In this document: in pieces, positions 8,545 through 16,283 of the stretch | Position numbering within the stretch: the stretch's first letter is position 1 | How the letters are laid out: each line of letters begins with the position of its first letter | DNA from: Gaiellasilicea sp963749515 | Lineage (GTDB): Bacteria; Actinomycetota; Thermoleophilia; Gaiellales; Gaiellaceae | Assembly: GCA_963749515.1 (NCBI GenBank) | Contig: CAVVMR010000013.1 | Location: 5,654-69,653, forward strand | DNA length: 64,000 nt | Reading direction: 5' to 3' | Made by a program: the position numbers and the translations under genes | Notes under the pieces: generated by a model | What the model was told of the DNA's origin: nothing | What the model saw: only the letters and a program-made list of their open reading frames with translations | The model's database searches: none

Positions 8545-9338
8545 TCGGCTCCGTCGAGCTCGTGCCGCTCGTCGATGCCGTCGGCGAGCTGGGGGAGCTG
8601 GCGGAGCTCTTTCCGGACACGGACGACTGGGGTCCGTATCGCGAGCTCTACCCTGAGATCTTCGCGGAGTCGCGCTGGCGGATCCCGTGTACGTCCTATC
8701 TCATCCGCTCGGGCGGCCGCACCGTGCTCGTGGACACGGGCGTCGGGCCGGCGGGGCTCTGGGGCTGGGACGCGGAGTTCGAGGAACGCCTGCTGCCTGC
8801 GCTCGACGACGCGGGCTCGGCTCCCGAGGATGTGGACGTCGTCTTCTTCACGCACCTCCACGTCGACCACGTCGGCTGGAACACCCATCGAGACGGTTCG
8901 GTCGTCTTTCCGAACGCGCGCTACGTTGCGCATCGCGACGGGATCGCCTTCGCCGGTGCCAGCGGGCGCCCGCACGTCGAGCGGACGATTCTCTCCGTCG
9001 AGTTCGAGGAGATCGACGGAGAGACCGAGATCGCGGAGAGCGTCACGGCCTTTCCGCTGCCGGGGCACTTCCCCGGCCACATGGGCCTCCGGATCGAGTC
9101 GGAGGGGCAGCGTGCCGTCCTGATCGCGGACGCCGCGGTCAACCCGATGCTGCTCGACGAGCCCGATCACGCCTACGTCTCCGACGGCGATGCGGCGGCC
9201 TGCGCGGCGACGCGCCGTGCGCTGCTGCCGGAGCTCGTCGACCAGGACGTGCTCACCCTCTGCGGCCACTATCCGGCCGGCGGCATCGGCCGTGTCGTCA
9301 CCCGCGGCGGCCGTGTCGTGTGGGAAGCCGCGCGGTGA
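8538..9338 (+). CDS. Metallo-beta-lactamase-fold hydrolase
   Basis: This 266-residue protein has the signature FFTHLHVDHVGWN (HxHxDH), then LPLPGHFPGHMG-like and LIADAAVNP segments for the remaining zinc ligands. It resembles the AHL-lactonase/quorum-quenching-like branch that often hydrolyses lactones or esters in catabolic operons. GTG 8538 overlaps the FAH stop by seven bases. It is the last gene before a 120-base gap that carries two palindromes. Confidence 0.87.
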   Translation: MVVGSVELVPLVDAVGELGELAELFPDTDDWGPYRELYPEIFAESRWRIPCTSYLIRSGGRTVLVDTGVGPAGLWGWDAEFEERLLPALDDAGSAPEDVDVVFFTHLHVDHVGWNTHRDGSVVFPNARYVAHRDGIAFAGASGRPHVERTILSVEFEEIDGETEIAESVTAFPLPGHFPGHMGLRIESEGQRAVLIADAAVNPMLLDEPDHAYVSDGDAAACAATRRALLPELVDQDVLTLCGHYPAGGIGRVVTRGGRVVWEAAR

Positions 9339-9343
9339 GGAGG

Positions 9344-9368
9344 AGCTTGTGTTTCTGAAACACAAGCT
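9344..9368. promoter_or_regulatory. Perfect 25-bp palindrome, candidate operator (copy 1)
   Basis: Twelve-base arms AGCTTGTGTTTC and GAAACACAAGCT flank a single central T at 9356. The pairing is perfect. A one-base loop makes a stable RNA hairpin or a rho-independent terminator less likely than a dimer-binding DNA site. It lies just after the metallo-beta-lactamase stop. Its core (TTGTGTTTC-N-GAAACACAA) is repeated 79 bases downstream. The cognate regulator is not identified. Confidence 0.6.
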
Positions 9369-9425
9369 GGTTCCACGCCGCTCCGATCCGGATGAGCAAG
9401 CCATTCCGCAGCACCAACGCGGTGC

Positions 9426-9444
9426 TTGTGTTTCAGAAACACAA
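9426..9444. promoter_or_regulatory. 19-bp palindrome, candidate operator (copy 2)
   Basis: Arms TTGTGTTTC and GAAACACAA surround a central A at 9435, matching the core of the palindrome at 9344-9368. The site ends 14 bases before the GTG start of the M24 gene, so a bound protein could block initiation there. The two centres are 79 bp apart. A generic dispersed repeat is the alternative; no third copy was noticed in the window. Confidence 0.6.
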
Positions 9445-9458
9445 AGTCTGGACGGGCT

Positions 9459-10634
9459 GTGAGCTGGGCACGCGATGACGCCAAGCTCGACCGCGTGCGG
9501 GCGCTGATGGTCGAGCACGAGCTCGACGCGCTCGTCGTCCGGGCGCCCGACAACGTCCTCTACCTGACGAACTTCTGGGGCATGAAGGGCTACGACGCGG
9601 TCGTGTTCCCGCAGGAGGGCGAGCCGGTCCTGATCTGCCTCGAGCCCTCGGAGGCCGACGCGGAGCGGATGAGCTGGACGCCCGACGTGCGCCTGTTCCG
9701 GGGCTACGACGAGAGCGACCCGCGGCCGCCGAGCATGCGCGCGCTCGACCTGGCGCGGCAGATCGCGTCCGGCTACGACCGAGTGGGGATCGAGCTCTCG
9801 CTCGGAACGCAGGCTGCGGATCGCATGGTCGGCGAGCCGACGACGTACCCGAAGGCGTGGTTCGACGCCTTTCCCGAAGCAGCGGACGCTACGCCGCTGC
9901 TCGCAACCGCGCGGGCGATCAAGACCGAGCAGGAGGTCGAACGAATGCGGCTCGCGAACGCGATCGCAGCCGGCGCGATGGAGCATGTCCAGGCCCGGCT
10001 TCGGCCCGGGATGCGCGAGAGCGAGGTCGGCGCGATGTGGAACAGCTGGGTGCACGATCACGGCACCGGCTTCGACCACCCGGCCTACGAGGGGATGGTC
10101 GAGTTGGCCCACGGCTTTTCGCTCGTCTGGTCCGGCCAGGGGATCCGCTCGTTCACCGCGACCGGGAGCCGGCTCATCGAGGAGCACGCCCCGACTCTCT
10201 TCGAGATCTGGGTGTGCGCGGACGGCTACTGGTGCGACCACACGAAGAACCTCGTTCCCGGCGAGCTCGATCCGCGCTACGCGGAGCTCGAGGAGCAGCT
10301 GATGCATGTGTACACATGCATCACTTCGTCTCTTTCGGCCGGTGACTCCCTGGCCGACCTGGACAGGGAGTGTCGCGAACTATTGGCTGAGAAGGGCTAT
10401 CCCGGACAGCCGTCGCATCCGGTCTGCCACGGTGTCGGCGCCCGCGCGCACGAGCCGCCCTATGCCCATCAGGCGGGCGGCGGTACGATCGAGGCCGGAA
10501 TGGTTCTCGCGATCGAGCCGGGCGTGTACTGGCCCGAGGGCGGCGGCCTCCGCGTCGAGGACAACTTCCTCGTCACCGACGGCGCACCGGAACGACTATG
10601 CCGCTTCCCCGACGGAATCGTGCGCGCGCCGTGA
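9459..10634 (+). CDS. M24-family (Xaa-Pro peptidase/creatinase fold) hydrolase, first copy
   Basis: This 391-residue protein has an N-terminal creatinase-type domain (LDRVRALMVEHELDALVV) and a C-terminal pita-bread domain. Metal-ligand positions can be matched: E in LFEIWVCADGYWCDHT where the first Asp is usual, D in CDHT, H in CHGVGARAHEPP, E in LAIEPGVYW and E in RVEDNFLV. Four of five ligands are therefore retained and the first is Asp to Glu. GTG 9459 is used because upstream codons run through the palindrome. The substrate may be an amide or peptide-like intermediate. Confidence 0.83.
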   Translation: MSWARDDAKLDRVRALMVEHELDALVVRAPDNVLYLTNFWGMKGYDAVVFPQEGEPVLICLEPSEADAERMSWTPDVRLFRGYDESDPRPPSMRALDLARQIASGYDRVGIELSLGTQAADRMVGEPTTYPKAWFDAFPEAADATPLLATARAIKTEQEVERMRLANAIAAGAMEHVQARLRPGMRESEVGAMWNSWVHDHGTGFDHPAYEGMVELAHGFSLVWSGQGIRSFTATGSRLIEEHAPTLFEIWVCADGYWCDHTKNLVPGELDPRYAELEEQLMHVYTCITSSLSAGDSLADLDRECRELLAEKGYPGQPSHPVCHGVGARAHEPPYAHQAGGGTIEAGMVLAIEPGVYWPEGGGLRVEDNFLVTDGAPERLCRFPDGIVRAP

Positions 10635-11824
10635 CCATCGACCGCGATAGCCTCTGGACCGGCGACCTGAATCAGCGCGCGCTCGAGCCGCAGACCCACG
10701 ACACGGTCGGGCTCTACGACACGACCCTTCGCGACGGGGAGCAGACCGTCGGCGTCGTCCTCTCGCCCGAGGACAAGCTCGCGATCGCCCGGGCGCTCGA
10801 CGACGCAGGGGTCGACCGGATCGAGGCCGGTTTCGCACGCGTCTCGGAGGAGGATGCCGAGGCGATCAGGCTGATCGCGGACGCGGGTCTCCGGGCCGAG
10901 GTGTGGGGCTTCGCTCGCGCGGTGCAGGCGGACGTCGAGCAGCTCGCGGGGCTAGGCGTCCGCGCGGCGGTGATCGAGAGCCCGATCTCGGATGCCAAGC
11001 TCGCCGCGCTCGGCGTCTCGCACGACGACATGCTCGGCCGGATCCGGAAGGCGGTCTCGTTTGCCGCCGGCGAGGGGATCACGGTCGCGTTCTTCGGCGT
11101 CGACGGCTCGCGGTCCGAGCTCGGCTTCTTCCGCCGCGCCTACGAGGCGGCGGTCGAGGCGGGCGCGAAGGAAGCGGCGGTCGTGGACACGATTGGAGTG
11201 GCCACGCCGGAGGGCGCCGCCTACCTCGTGGGGCAGGCCGTCGACTGGCTCGACGTGCCGGTGCACTGGCACGGGCACGACGACTTCGGCCTCGCCACCG
11301 CAGCTGCCGTCGCCGCTGTCCAGGCCGGCGCCACCTGGGTGCACGGCACGGTGAACGGGATGGGGGAGCGGGCCGGGAACGCCAACCTGCTCGAGGTCGC
11401 GCTCGCGCTCGAAGCGCTGTACGGCATCCCGACCCGGCTCGACTTGACGAAGGCGCGCGAGCTCGCCGCGCTCGTCCAGAAGCGCTCCGGTTACCAGCTC
11501 GCGCCGTGGGCGCCGATCACCGGCGAGAACCTGTTCACCCGGGAGAGCGGCGCCGTCGCGAGCCAGTTCCACGACCCACCGGCGATCGAGCCGTATGCGG
11601 CGACGCTGGTCGGAGCCGACCGCGGAATCGTGCTCGGGAAGAAGAGCGGGCTCGATTCGATCCGCTTGAAAGCCGAGGAGCTCGGGGTGGAGTTGCCCGA
11701 GGAGCGCTTTCCGGAGGTCCTGGCTGCCGTGAAACGGCTCGGAACGGAGAAAGGGCGACTTGTCTCCGAGGCCGAGTTCCGCGACCTGATCCAGAAAGGA
11801 GCTTCAGATGGCGCATCACCGTGA
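10631..11824 (+). CDS. HMG-CoA-lyase-like / isopropylmalate-homocitrate synthase family enzyme
   Basis: This 397-residue TIM-barrel enzyme has YDTTLRDGEQTVGVVLS, HWHGHDDFGLATA and GTVNGMGERAGNANL, the metal-binding and acetyl-CoA-type signatures of the IPMS/homocitrate/citramalate synthase group. Length and the absence of a C-terminal LeuA regulatory domain favour a homocitrate-synthase-like or catabolic Claisen/aldolase enzyme rather than leucine biosynthesis. GTG 10631 overlaps the M24 stop. It could condense or split a keto-acid at the end of the pathway. Confidence 0.8.
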   Translation: MTIDRDSLWTGDLNQRALEPQTHDTVGLYDTTLRDGEQTVGVVLSPEDKLAIARALDDAGVDRIEAGFARVSEEDAEAIRLIADAGLRAEVWGFARAVQADVEQLAGLGVRAAVIESPISDAKLAALGVSHDDMLGRIRKAVSFAAGEGITVAFFGVDGSRSELGFFRRAYEAAVEAGAKEAAVVDTIGVATPEGAAYLVGQAVDWLDVPVHWHGHDDFGLATAAAVAAVQAGATWVHGTVNGMGERAGNANLLEVALALEALYGIPTRLDLTKARELAALVQKRSGYQLAPWAPITGENLFTRESGAVASQFHDPPAIEPYAATLVGADRGIVLGKKSGLDSIRLKAEELGVELPEERFPEVLAAVKRLGTEKGRLVSEAEFRDLIQKGASDGASP

Positions 11825-12212
11825 GCTCGTGAATCCGCCGGAGCTCCATCCGGCGCCGGGCTTCAGCCACGTCGCGATCGCCTCGGGCGCGAAGATCGTC
11901 CACCTCGCCGGCCAGGTCGCGCTCGACCAGCAGTTCGGGATCGTCGGCGGCGACGATCTCGGCGAGCAGACGAGAGCGGCGATGCGAAACGTCGAGGTCG
12001 CGCTGCGGGCTGCCGGAGCGGGTTGGGACGACATCGTTCGCCGGACGATCTACACCGTGCACCCGACCGAATACGAGACGATCACGGCCGCCATCGACGA
12101 GGTGACGGGCGGCGCCGCGCACCCCGCGCAGACGATCGTCGGGATCACGGGCCTGGCAGTGCCGGGCCTCTTGATCGAGATCGAGTGCACTGCGATCGTT
12201 GCGGATGATTGA
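11808..12212 (+). CDS. Rid-family protein (YjgF/YER057c/UK114-like)
   Basis: This 134-residue protein has the family frame AKIVHLAGQVALD, RNVEVALRAAGAGWDDIV and the C-terminal PGLLIEIECTAIV. RidA enzymes hydrolyse reactive imines/enamines, and relatives act in pyrimidine and aminomuconate catabolism. The Arg that binds the substrate carboxylate in RidA is replaced by Gln (HPAQTIVGI), so it belongs to a non-archetypal Rid subgroup. ATG 11808 lies inside the end of the previous gene, eight bases after AAAGGAG. Confidence 0.88.
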   Translation: MAHHRELVNPPELHPAPGFSHVAIASGAKIVHLAGQVALDQQFGIVGGDDLGEQTRAAMRNVEVALRAAGAGWDDIVRRTIYTVHPTEYETITAAIDEVTGGAAHPAQTIVGITGLAVPGLLIEIECTAIVADD

Positions 12213-12216
12213 TTGA

Positions 12217-12267
12217 CTGACATGACACGGGCGCGGGATACTCGTGTCGGCGCGGCAGACATGTCAG
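12217..12267 (+). promoter_or_regulatory. Nested inverted repeat upstream of second LLM gene
   Basis: CTGACATG (12217-12224) is complementary to CATGTCAG (12260-12267), and inside it GACACG (12224-12229) pairs with CGTGTC (12243-12248). The 3' arm runs into the AGGAAAGGGG ribosome-binding sequence of the next gene. Folding of the transcript could hide that site, or the outer repeat could be a protein-binding site. This is one of the few non-coding gaps in the operon. Confidence 0.45.
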
Positions 12268-12283
12268 GAAAGGGGTGCACAGC

Positions 12284-13375
12284 GTGAAGTTCAGCCTCTA
12301 CTCGGAGATCCAGAGCTGGCCCGGAAAGTCCGCGGAGCAGCTCTACGGCGAAGTGCTGGAGCAGATTCAGAACGCCGACCGGCTCGGCTACGACGCGTAC
12401 GCCGTGATCGAGCACTTCTTCTTCCCGAAGTTCTCGATCTCGGCCAGCCCGCTGGCGCTCTTCGCCGCGGCGGCGCAACGCACGAAGAACATCAACTTCC
12501 GCACGCTTCTGCACTCGATGCCGTACCACAACCCTGTTGTTCTGGCCTCCGAGATCGCCGTCGCCGACATCCTGCTCGAGGGGCGCTACGAGTTCGGGGT
12601 CGGCCGTGGGCATGGCTGGATGCCGCCGAAGGCGGGGCTGGCGCTGACACCGGAGTCGCGCGAGCGCTACGAGGAGTCCGTCGAGCTGCTCTTCGAGGCG
12701 CTCGAGAACGAGCGCTTCTCGTACGAGGGCAAGCACTTCCAGGTCGGCGACTCGGGAATCGTCCCGCGACCGGGGCCGGACCGGAAGTTCCGCGTCTTCC
12801 TCGGCGGCACCTCCGACCGCACGTACGAGCTGGCCGCAGAGCGCGGCTGGGCCGTCGTCGTGCCGCCGCTTCTGCCGTACGCCGCGCTCGCCGAGCAGCT
12901 CGATCTCTACCGCGCGAAGTGCGCCGAGCACGGGAACGAGCCGGACATCGTCTGGATTCACGCCTGCTACATCGACGAGGATCGGGAGCTCGCGAAGCGC
13001 GAGGCGAAGGACTGGACGGTGAAGTTCCTGCAGGGGAACGCGTCGCCGCTGACCGAGTACACGCCGCCCCCGGCCGAGGAGCTGAACGCGGCCGGCTACG
13101 GCTTCTACACGGCCGGGATCCTCGAGAAGCTGGCCGAGACGCCGTACGACGCGATGATCGAGGGTGACATCGTCTGGGTCGGCACCCCGGCGGACGTGAT
13201 CGAGCGGATCGAGGCGGTGCAGGAGGTCTGCGCCGGCCTGACCGAGATCTCGATCACCGTGAACGCAGGCGGCGCCGATCACTGGCGGGCGATCAAGGCG
13301 CAGGAGCTCTTCGCGCACACGGTGATGCCGCACTTCAAGGCGCAGGAGCGGAAGGCGGTGGCCGCCGGCTCGTGA
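12284..13375 (+). CDS. LLM-class flavin-dependent oxidoreductase (second copy)
   Basis: This 363-residue luciferase-like monooxygenase has LGYDAYAVIEHFFFPKFSISASP, the NPVVLASEIAVADILLEGR segment and the GVGRGHGW loop. These resemble the FMN-dependent alkanal-monooxygenase group (bacterial luciferase/RutA-like) more than the first LLM protein at 3697. GTG 12284 is preferred over GTG 12275 because AAAGGGG ends ten bases before it. It overlaps the next gene by four bases. It probably catalyses an oxygen-dependent cleavage or hydroxylation in the same pathway. Confidence 0.85.
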   Translation: MKFSLYSEIQSWPGKSAEQLYGEVLEQIQNADRLGYDAYAVIEHFFFPKFSISASPLALFAAAAQRTKNINFRTLLHSMPYHNPVVLASEIAVADILLEGRYEFGVGRGHGWMPPKAGLALTPESRERYEESVELLFEALENERFSYEGKHFQVGDSGIVPRPGPDRKFRVFLGGTSDRTYELAAERGWAVVVPPLLPYAALAEQLDLYRAKCAEHGNEPDIVWIHACYIDEDRELAKREAKDWTVKFLQGNASPLTEYTPPPAEELNAAGYGFYTAGILEKLAETPYDAMIEGDIVWVGTPADVIERIEAVQEVCAGLTEISITVNAGGADHWRAIKAQELFAHTVMPHFKAQERKAVAAGS

Positions 13376-14292
13376 TCGAACGCGTCTGCATCGTCGGAGC
13401 CGGCGTGATCGGCAGTCTCTACGCGGCTCACCTGAGCCGCGTCGCCGATGTGTGGGTGCTCACGCGCCGGCCCGAGCACGCGCGGGCGCTCGAGGCCGAG
13501 GGCCTCGAGGTGAGCGGACGCGCCGAGTTCACCGGCCGGGTGCACGCCACCGCCGATCCGGCCGAGCTGCCGGAGTTCGACGTCGCGATCGTCGCCACGA
13601 AGGCGACCGGGCTCGACGAGGCGGCGCGGTCACTCGCCGGGCGGTTCGACGACGCGATGGTCGTCACCGTCCAGAACGGCCTCGGCGCCGAGCAGGTCGT
13701 GCGCAGGCACGGCGACTGGCCGCTCGTCTCGGGTGTGACCTTCATGAGCGGCACCCGCCACGACGACACGCACGTGGAGTACATCCTCGACACCGAGACG
13801 TGGCTCGGGCCCTACAACGGGATCCCGTACGACCGCGTCGAGGAGCTCGCCGGGCTGATCGAGCGCTCCGGGTTGAAGGCACGCGCGTTCCCCGATCTCC
13901 GTCCGGCGCAGTGGTCGAAGCTGATCTTCAATGCGACGATCAATGCGGTTGCCGCTCTGACCGGGCTTCGGCACGACGCGCACTTCGCGGCGGAGGAGCT
14001 GCCTTCCGACCTCGGTCACCTCGTGCACGCCCTGATCGACGAGGGGAAGGCCGTCGCCGCCGCGGCCGGGATCGAGCTGTACGAGGACCCCTGGGAGATG
14101 AATGTCCTCGCAACCCGGCGCGGAAGCGCGCACTATCCATCCATGCTCGAAGACGTCGACGCACGCCGCCCGACCGAGATCGAGCTGATCACCGGCTCGC
14201 TGATCAGGGAAGCGGAGAGGCTGGGCGTGCCGGTCCCGCTGCATCAGACGCTCTACCGCCTGATCCGGGCGAAGGAAGAGTCATGGCTTTGA
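13372..14292 (+). CDS. Ketopantoate reductase family (PanE/ApbA-like) dehydrogenase, first copy
   Basis: This 306-residue protein has an N-terminal Rossmann motif (VCIVGAGVIGSLYAAHL), the VQNGLGAEQ loop, and the C-terminal QWSKLIFNATINAVAALTG and ARRPTEIELITG helices, with the catalytic Lys and Glu of PanE. Because it sits directly before a solute importer and a second paralogue follows the importer, reduction or oxidation of a pathway 2-keto/2-hydroxy acid is likelier than pantothenate synthesis. GTG 13372 overlaps the LLM stop. Confidence 0.85.
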   Translation: MIERVCIVGAGVIGSLYAAHLSRVADVWVLTRRPEHARALEAEGLEVSGRAEFTGRVHATADPAELPEFDVAIVATKATGLDEAARSLAGRFDDAMVVTVQNGLGAEQVVRRHGDWPLVSGVTFMSGTRHDDTHVEYILDTETWLGPYNGIPYDRVEELAGLIERSGLKARAFPDLRPAQWSKLIFNATINAVAALTGLRHDAHFAAEELPSDLGHLVHALIDEGKAVAAAAGIELYEDPWEMNVLATRRGSAHYPSMLEDVDARRPTEIELITGSLIREAERLGVPVPLHQTLYRLIRAKEESWL

Positions 14293-14317
14293 ACCGGGAA
14301 TCCAAAGGGAGGCAGGA

Positions 14318-15508
14318 ATGACAGCACGGAAGAGATGGGGCACACTCGGTGTGCTGCTCGCTCTGGCGGGGCTCATCGTCGCGACCGTCGGTACGGGCAT
14401 CGGCGGCTCGACGACGAACGCGCAGGCGCCGATTGTGATCGGCTGGGCGTTCGACAGCAAGGGCAACATGGCGCCGTTCGACGGGCCTGCGCTGGCGGCC
14501 GCGAAGGTGCGCATCGGCCAGATCAACGCCAAGGGCGGCGTGATGGGCCGTCCGCTCAGGATCGAGACCTGCGACACGAACAACAACAACCCGGCGAAGG
14601 CGAAGTCGTGCGCGGCGAGCCTGCTCGGCAAGGGTGCGCACGTGATGTTCACGACCTGTGACGTCGACTTCGCGACGCCCGTCGTCCAGGAATCGCTCAA
14701 GGCCGGCAAGCTGACGATCGCGCCGTGCATCGGCACCGACCAGATGGGGCCGAAGCGCTTCGGCAAGTCGGGCAAGATGGCGTTCAGCTTCGGCAACGTC
14801 GCCCAGGACGAGGGCTCGGCCATGGCCGAGTACGCGTTCCGGAAGGGCTGGCGGACGGCGAACCTCGCCACGAACACGCTGCTCGTGTACTTCAAGAACG
14901 TCGTCCAGGCGTTCGACAAGCGCTTCACGCAGCTCGGCGGCAAGATCGCAGGGCGTGAGAGCTACGCGACCGGGGCGAACAACGTCAACACGGCCGTCAG
15001 CCGCCTCAACGGCCGCCAGGCGGACGTGGTCGTGACCGCGACCGCGTTCGGTGAGCTGCCGGCGCTCGTCTCCGGACTCCGCTCGCTCGGCAACAAGACG
15101 CCGATCCTGAACTCCTGGGCCGGCGACGGGACGTACTGGCTGACGAAGAACCCGCAGGTGACCGACTACTACGCGGTGACCTACGCCTCGGCGTTCGGTG
15201 ACGACCCGAACAAGGCCGTGCGGGCACTCGCGAAGAAGCTGAAGGCCTTCACCGGTGGCTTCGTGACGGGCTCGGCGGCGATCGACGGCGTCGCGACCGC
15301 GATCCGGCGTTCCCACGGCTCGACGAACGGCGCGATCCTCGCGGCGACGATGGAGAAGTTCAAGAAGGTGCCGACCCTCTCCGGGCTCGTCAGCTTCTCG
15401 CCGCAGTTCCACAGCGTCTTCGGACGCCAGTACCGCGTGATCAAGATCCACAACAACAAGGCGCGCTATGTCGGCGCCGTGACCGCCAAGGTCGTCCCGA
15501 AGATCTAG
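14318..15508 (+). CDS. Branched-chain amino acid-type ABC transporter substrate-binding protein
   Basis: This 396-residue secreted binding protein has an N-terminal signal peptide (Arg/Lys start, hydrophobic core, likely cleavage after NAQA). The mature part begins PIVIGWAFDSKGNMAPFDGPAL, the start of a Peripla_BP_6 Leu/Ile/Val-type domain. It captures the substrate outside the membrane for the four-gene importer that follows. GGGAGG precedes ATG 14318. Lack of a lipobox Cys means it is either free or anchored by its uncleaved helix. The ligand is unknown and probably the pathway substrate. Confidence 0.92.
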   Translation: MTARKRWGTLGVLLALAGLIVATVGTGIGGSTTNAQAPIVIGWAFDSKGNMAPFDGPALAAAKVRIGQINAKGGVMGRPLRIETCDTNNNNPAKAKSCAASLLGKGAHVMFTTCDVDFATPVVQESLKAGKLTIAPCIGTDQMGPKRFGKSGKMAFSFGNVAQDEGSAMAEYAFRKGWRTANLATNTLLVYFKNVVQAFDKRFTQLGGKIAGRESYATGANNVNTAVSRLNGRQADVVVTATAFGELPALVSGLRSLGNKTPILNSWAGDGTYWLTKNPQVTDYYAVTYASAFGDDPNKAVRALAKKLKAFTGGFVTGSAAIDGVATAIRRSHGSTNGAILAATMEKFKKVPTLSGLVSFSPQFHSVFGRQYRVIKIHNNKARYVGAVTAKVVPKI

Positions 15509-15521
15509 GTCTTCGCACGTC

Positions 15522-16283
15522 TTGGCGGAAGCAGTCGCAACGGAACCACGCGGGAGGCCCGGAGGAACGCTCCGGGCCTCCTCCGTGTCGCGGTCGTTCG
15601 CCGGCGTTCAGGCGCTGGACGACGTCACGCTCGAGCTGCACCGGCACGAGGTCGTGGGCCTGATCGGGCCCAACGGAGCCGGCAAGTCGACGCTCGTCAA
15701 CGTCCTCACCGGTTTCGACATCCCGACCTCAGGCACGGTCGACCTGGACGACCGGGACGTGACCGGCTGGACCCCGCACCGGCGCGGCCGGGCCGGGATC
15801 GCACGCACCTTCCAGCACAGCCGCTCGTTCCGGGGGCTCACCGTTCGCGAGAACATCGAAGTCTCGGCGCTCGGGACCGGAGCCGGCCCACGCGAGGCTC
15901 GCACGAGGGCGGGCGAGCTGATCGACAGGCTGGGCCTCGAGCCGGAGGCGATCGCCGGCGAGCTGCCGCACGGCCACGAGCGGCTCCTCGGCGTGGCACG
16001 GGCGCTGGCGACAAACCCGGCATTCGTCCTGCTCGACGAGCCGGGTGCGGGACTGCCCGAGTCGGAGGTCCAGGAGTTCGCCGAGTTCGTGCTGGCGATT
16101 CGCACGGAGTTCGACGCGGGCGTCCTGCTGATCGACCACAACATGGCGCTCGTCATGAGCGTCTCCGACCGGATCCACGTCCTCGACCGGGGTAAGACGC
16201 TCGCGGCGGGCGCACCCGCCGAGATCCGGGGAAACCTCGACGTCACGTCGGCCTACCTCGGCGAGAGCGCGGTGGCCGAATGA
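15522..16283 (+). CDS. ABC transporter ATP-binding protein, LivG type
   Basis: This 253-residue ATPase has Walker A GPNGAGKST, the IARTFQHSRSFRGLTVRENI Q-loop region, and LLDEPGAGL (Walker B). The signature helix is ELPHGHERLLGVARAL, a divergent LSGGQ. TTG 15522 is chosen because the conserved strand TLRASSVSRSFAGVQALDDV lies upstream of the next candidate start (GTG 15585). A 12-bp hairpin therefore sits within codons 11-20. It pairs with the LivF-type ATPase downstream to power the importer. Confidence 0.9.
   Translation: MAEAVATEPRGRPGGTLRASSVSRSFAGVQALDDVTLELHRHEVVGLIGPNGAGKSTLVNVLTGFDIPTSGTVDLDDRDVTGWTPHRRGRAGIARTFQHSRSFRGLTVRENIEVSALGTGAGPREARTRAGELIDRLGLEPEAIAGELPHGHERLLGVARALATNPAFVLLDEPGAGLPESEVQEFAEFVLAIRTEFDAGVLLIDHNMALVMSVSDRIHVLDRGKTLAAGAPAEIRGNLDVTSAYLGESAVAE
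15553..15581 (+). other. Strong hairpin in first codons of the ABC ATPase gene
   Basis: GGAGGCCCGGAG (15553-15564) pairs perfectly with CTCCGGGCCTCC (15570-15581) across a five-base loop. It lies 44 bases after the binding-protein stop. A 3' stem-loop after a binding-protein gene often protects that mRNA portion and lowers expression of downstream permease genes. Here the hairpin falls inside the apparent 5' end of the ATPase reading frame. There is no T-tract. Confidence 0.6.

Noticed and set aside
9344..9368. Palindrome as a rho-independent terminator
   Set aside because: A one-base centre is unfavourable for RNA folding, there is no T-tract, and an almost identical palindrome follows 79 bases later just before a start codon, which fits operators better.
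8334..10307. 657-codon minus-strand frame crossing the palindrome gap
   Set aside because: Both flanking plus-strand genes (MBL and M24) have full motif sets; the antisense frame has none and merely lacks stops because of codon bias.
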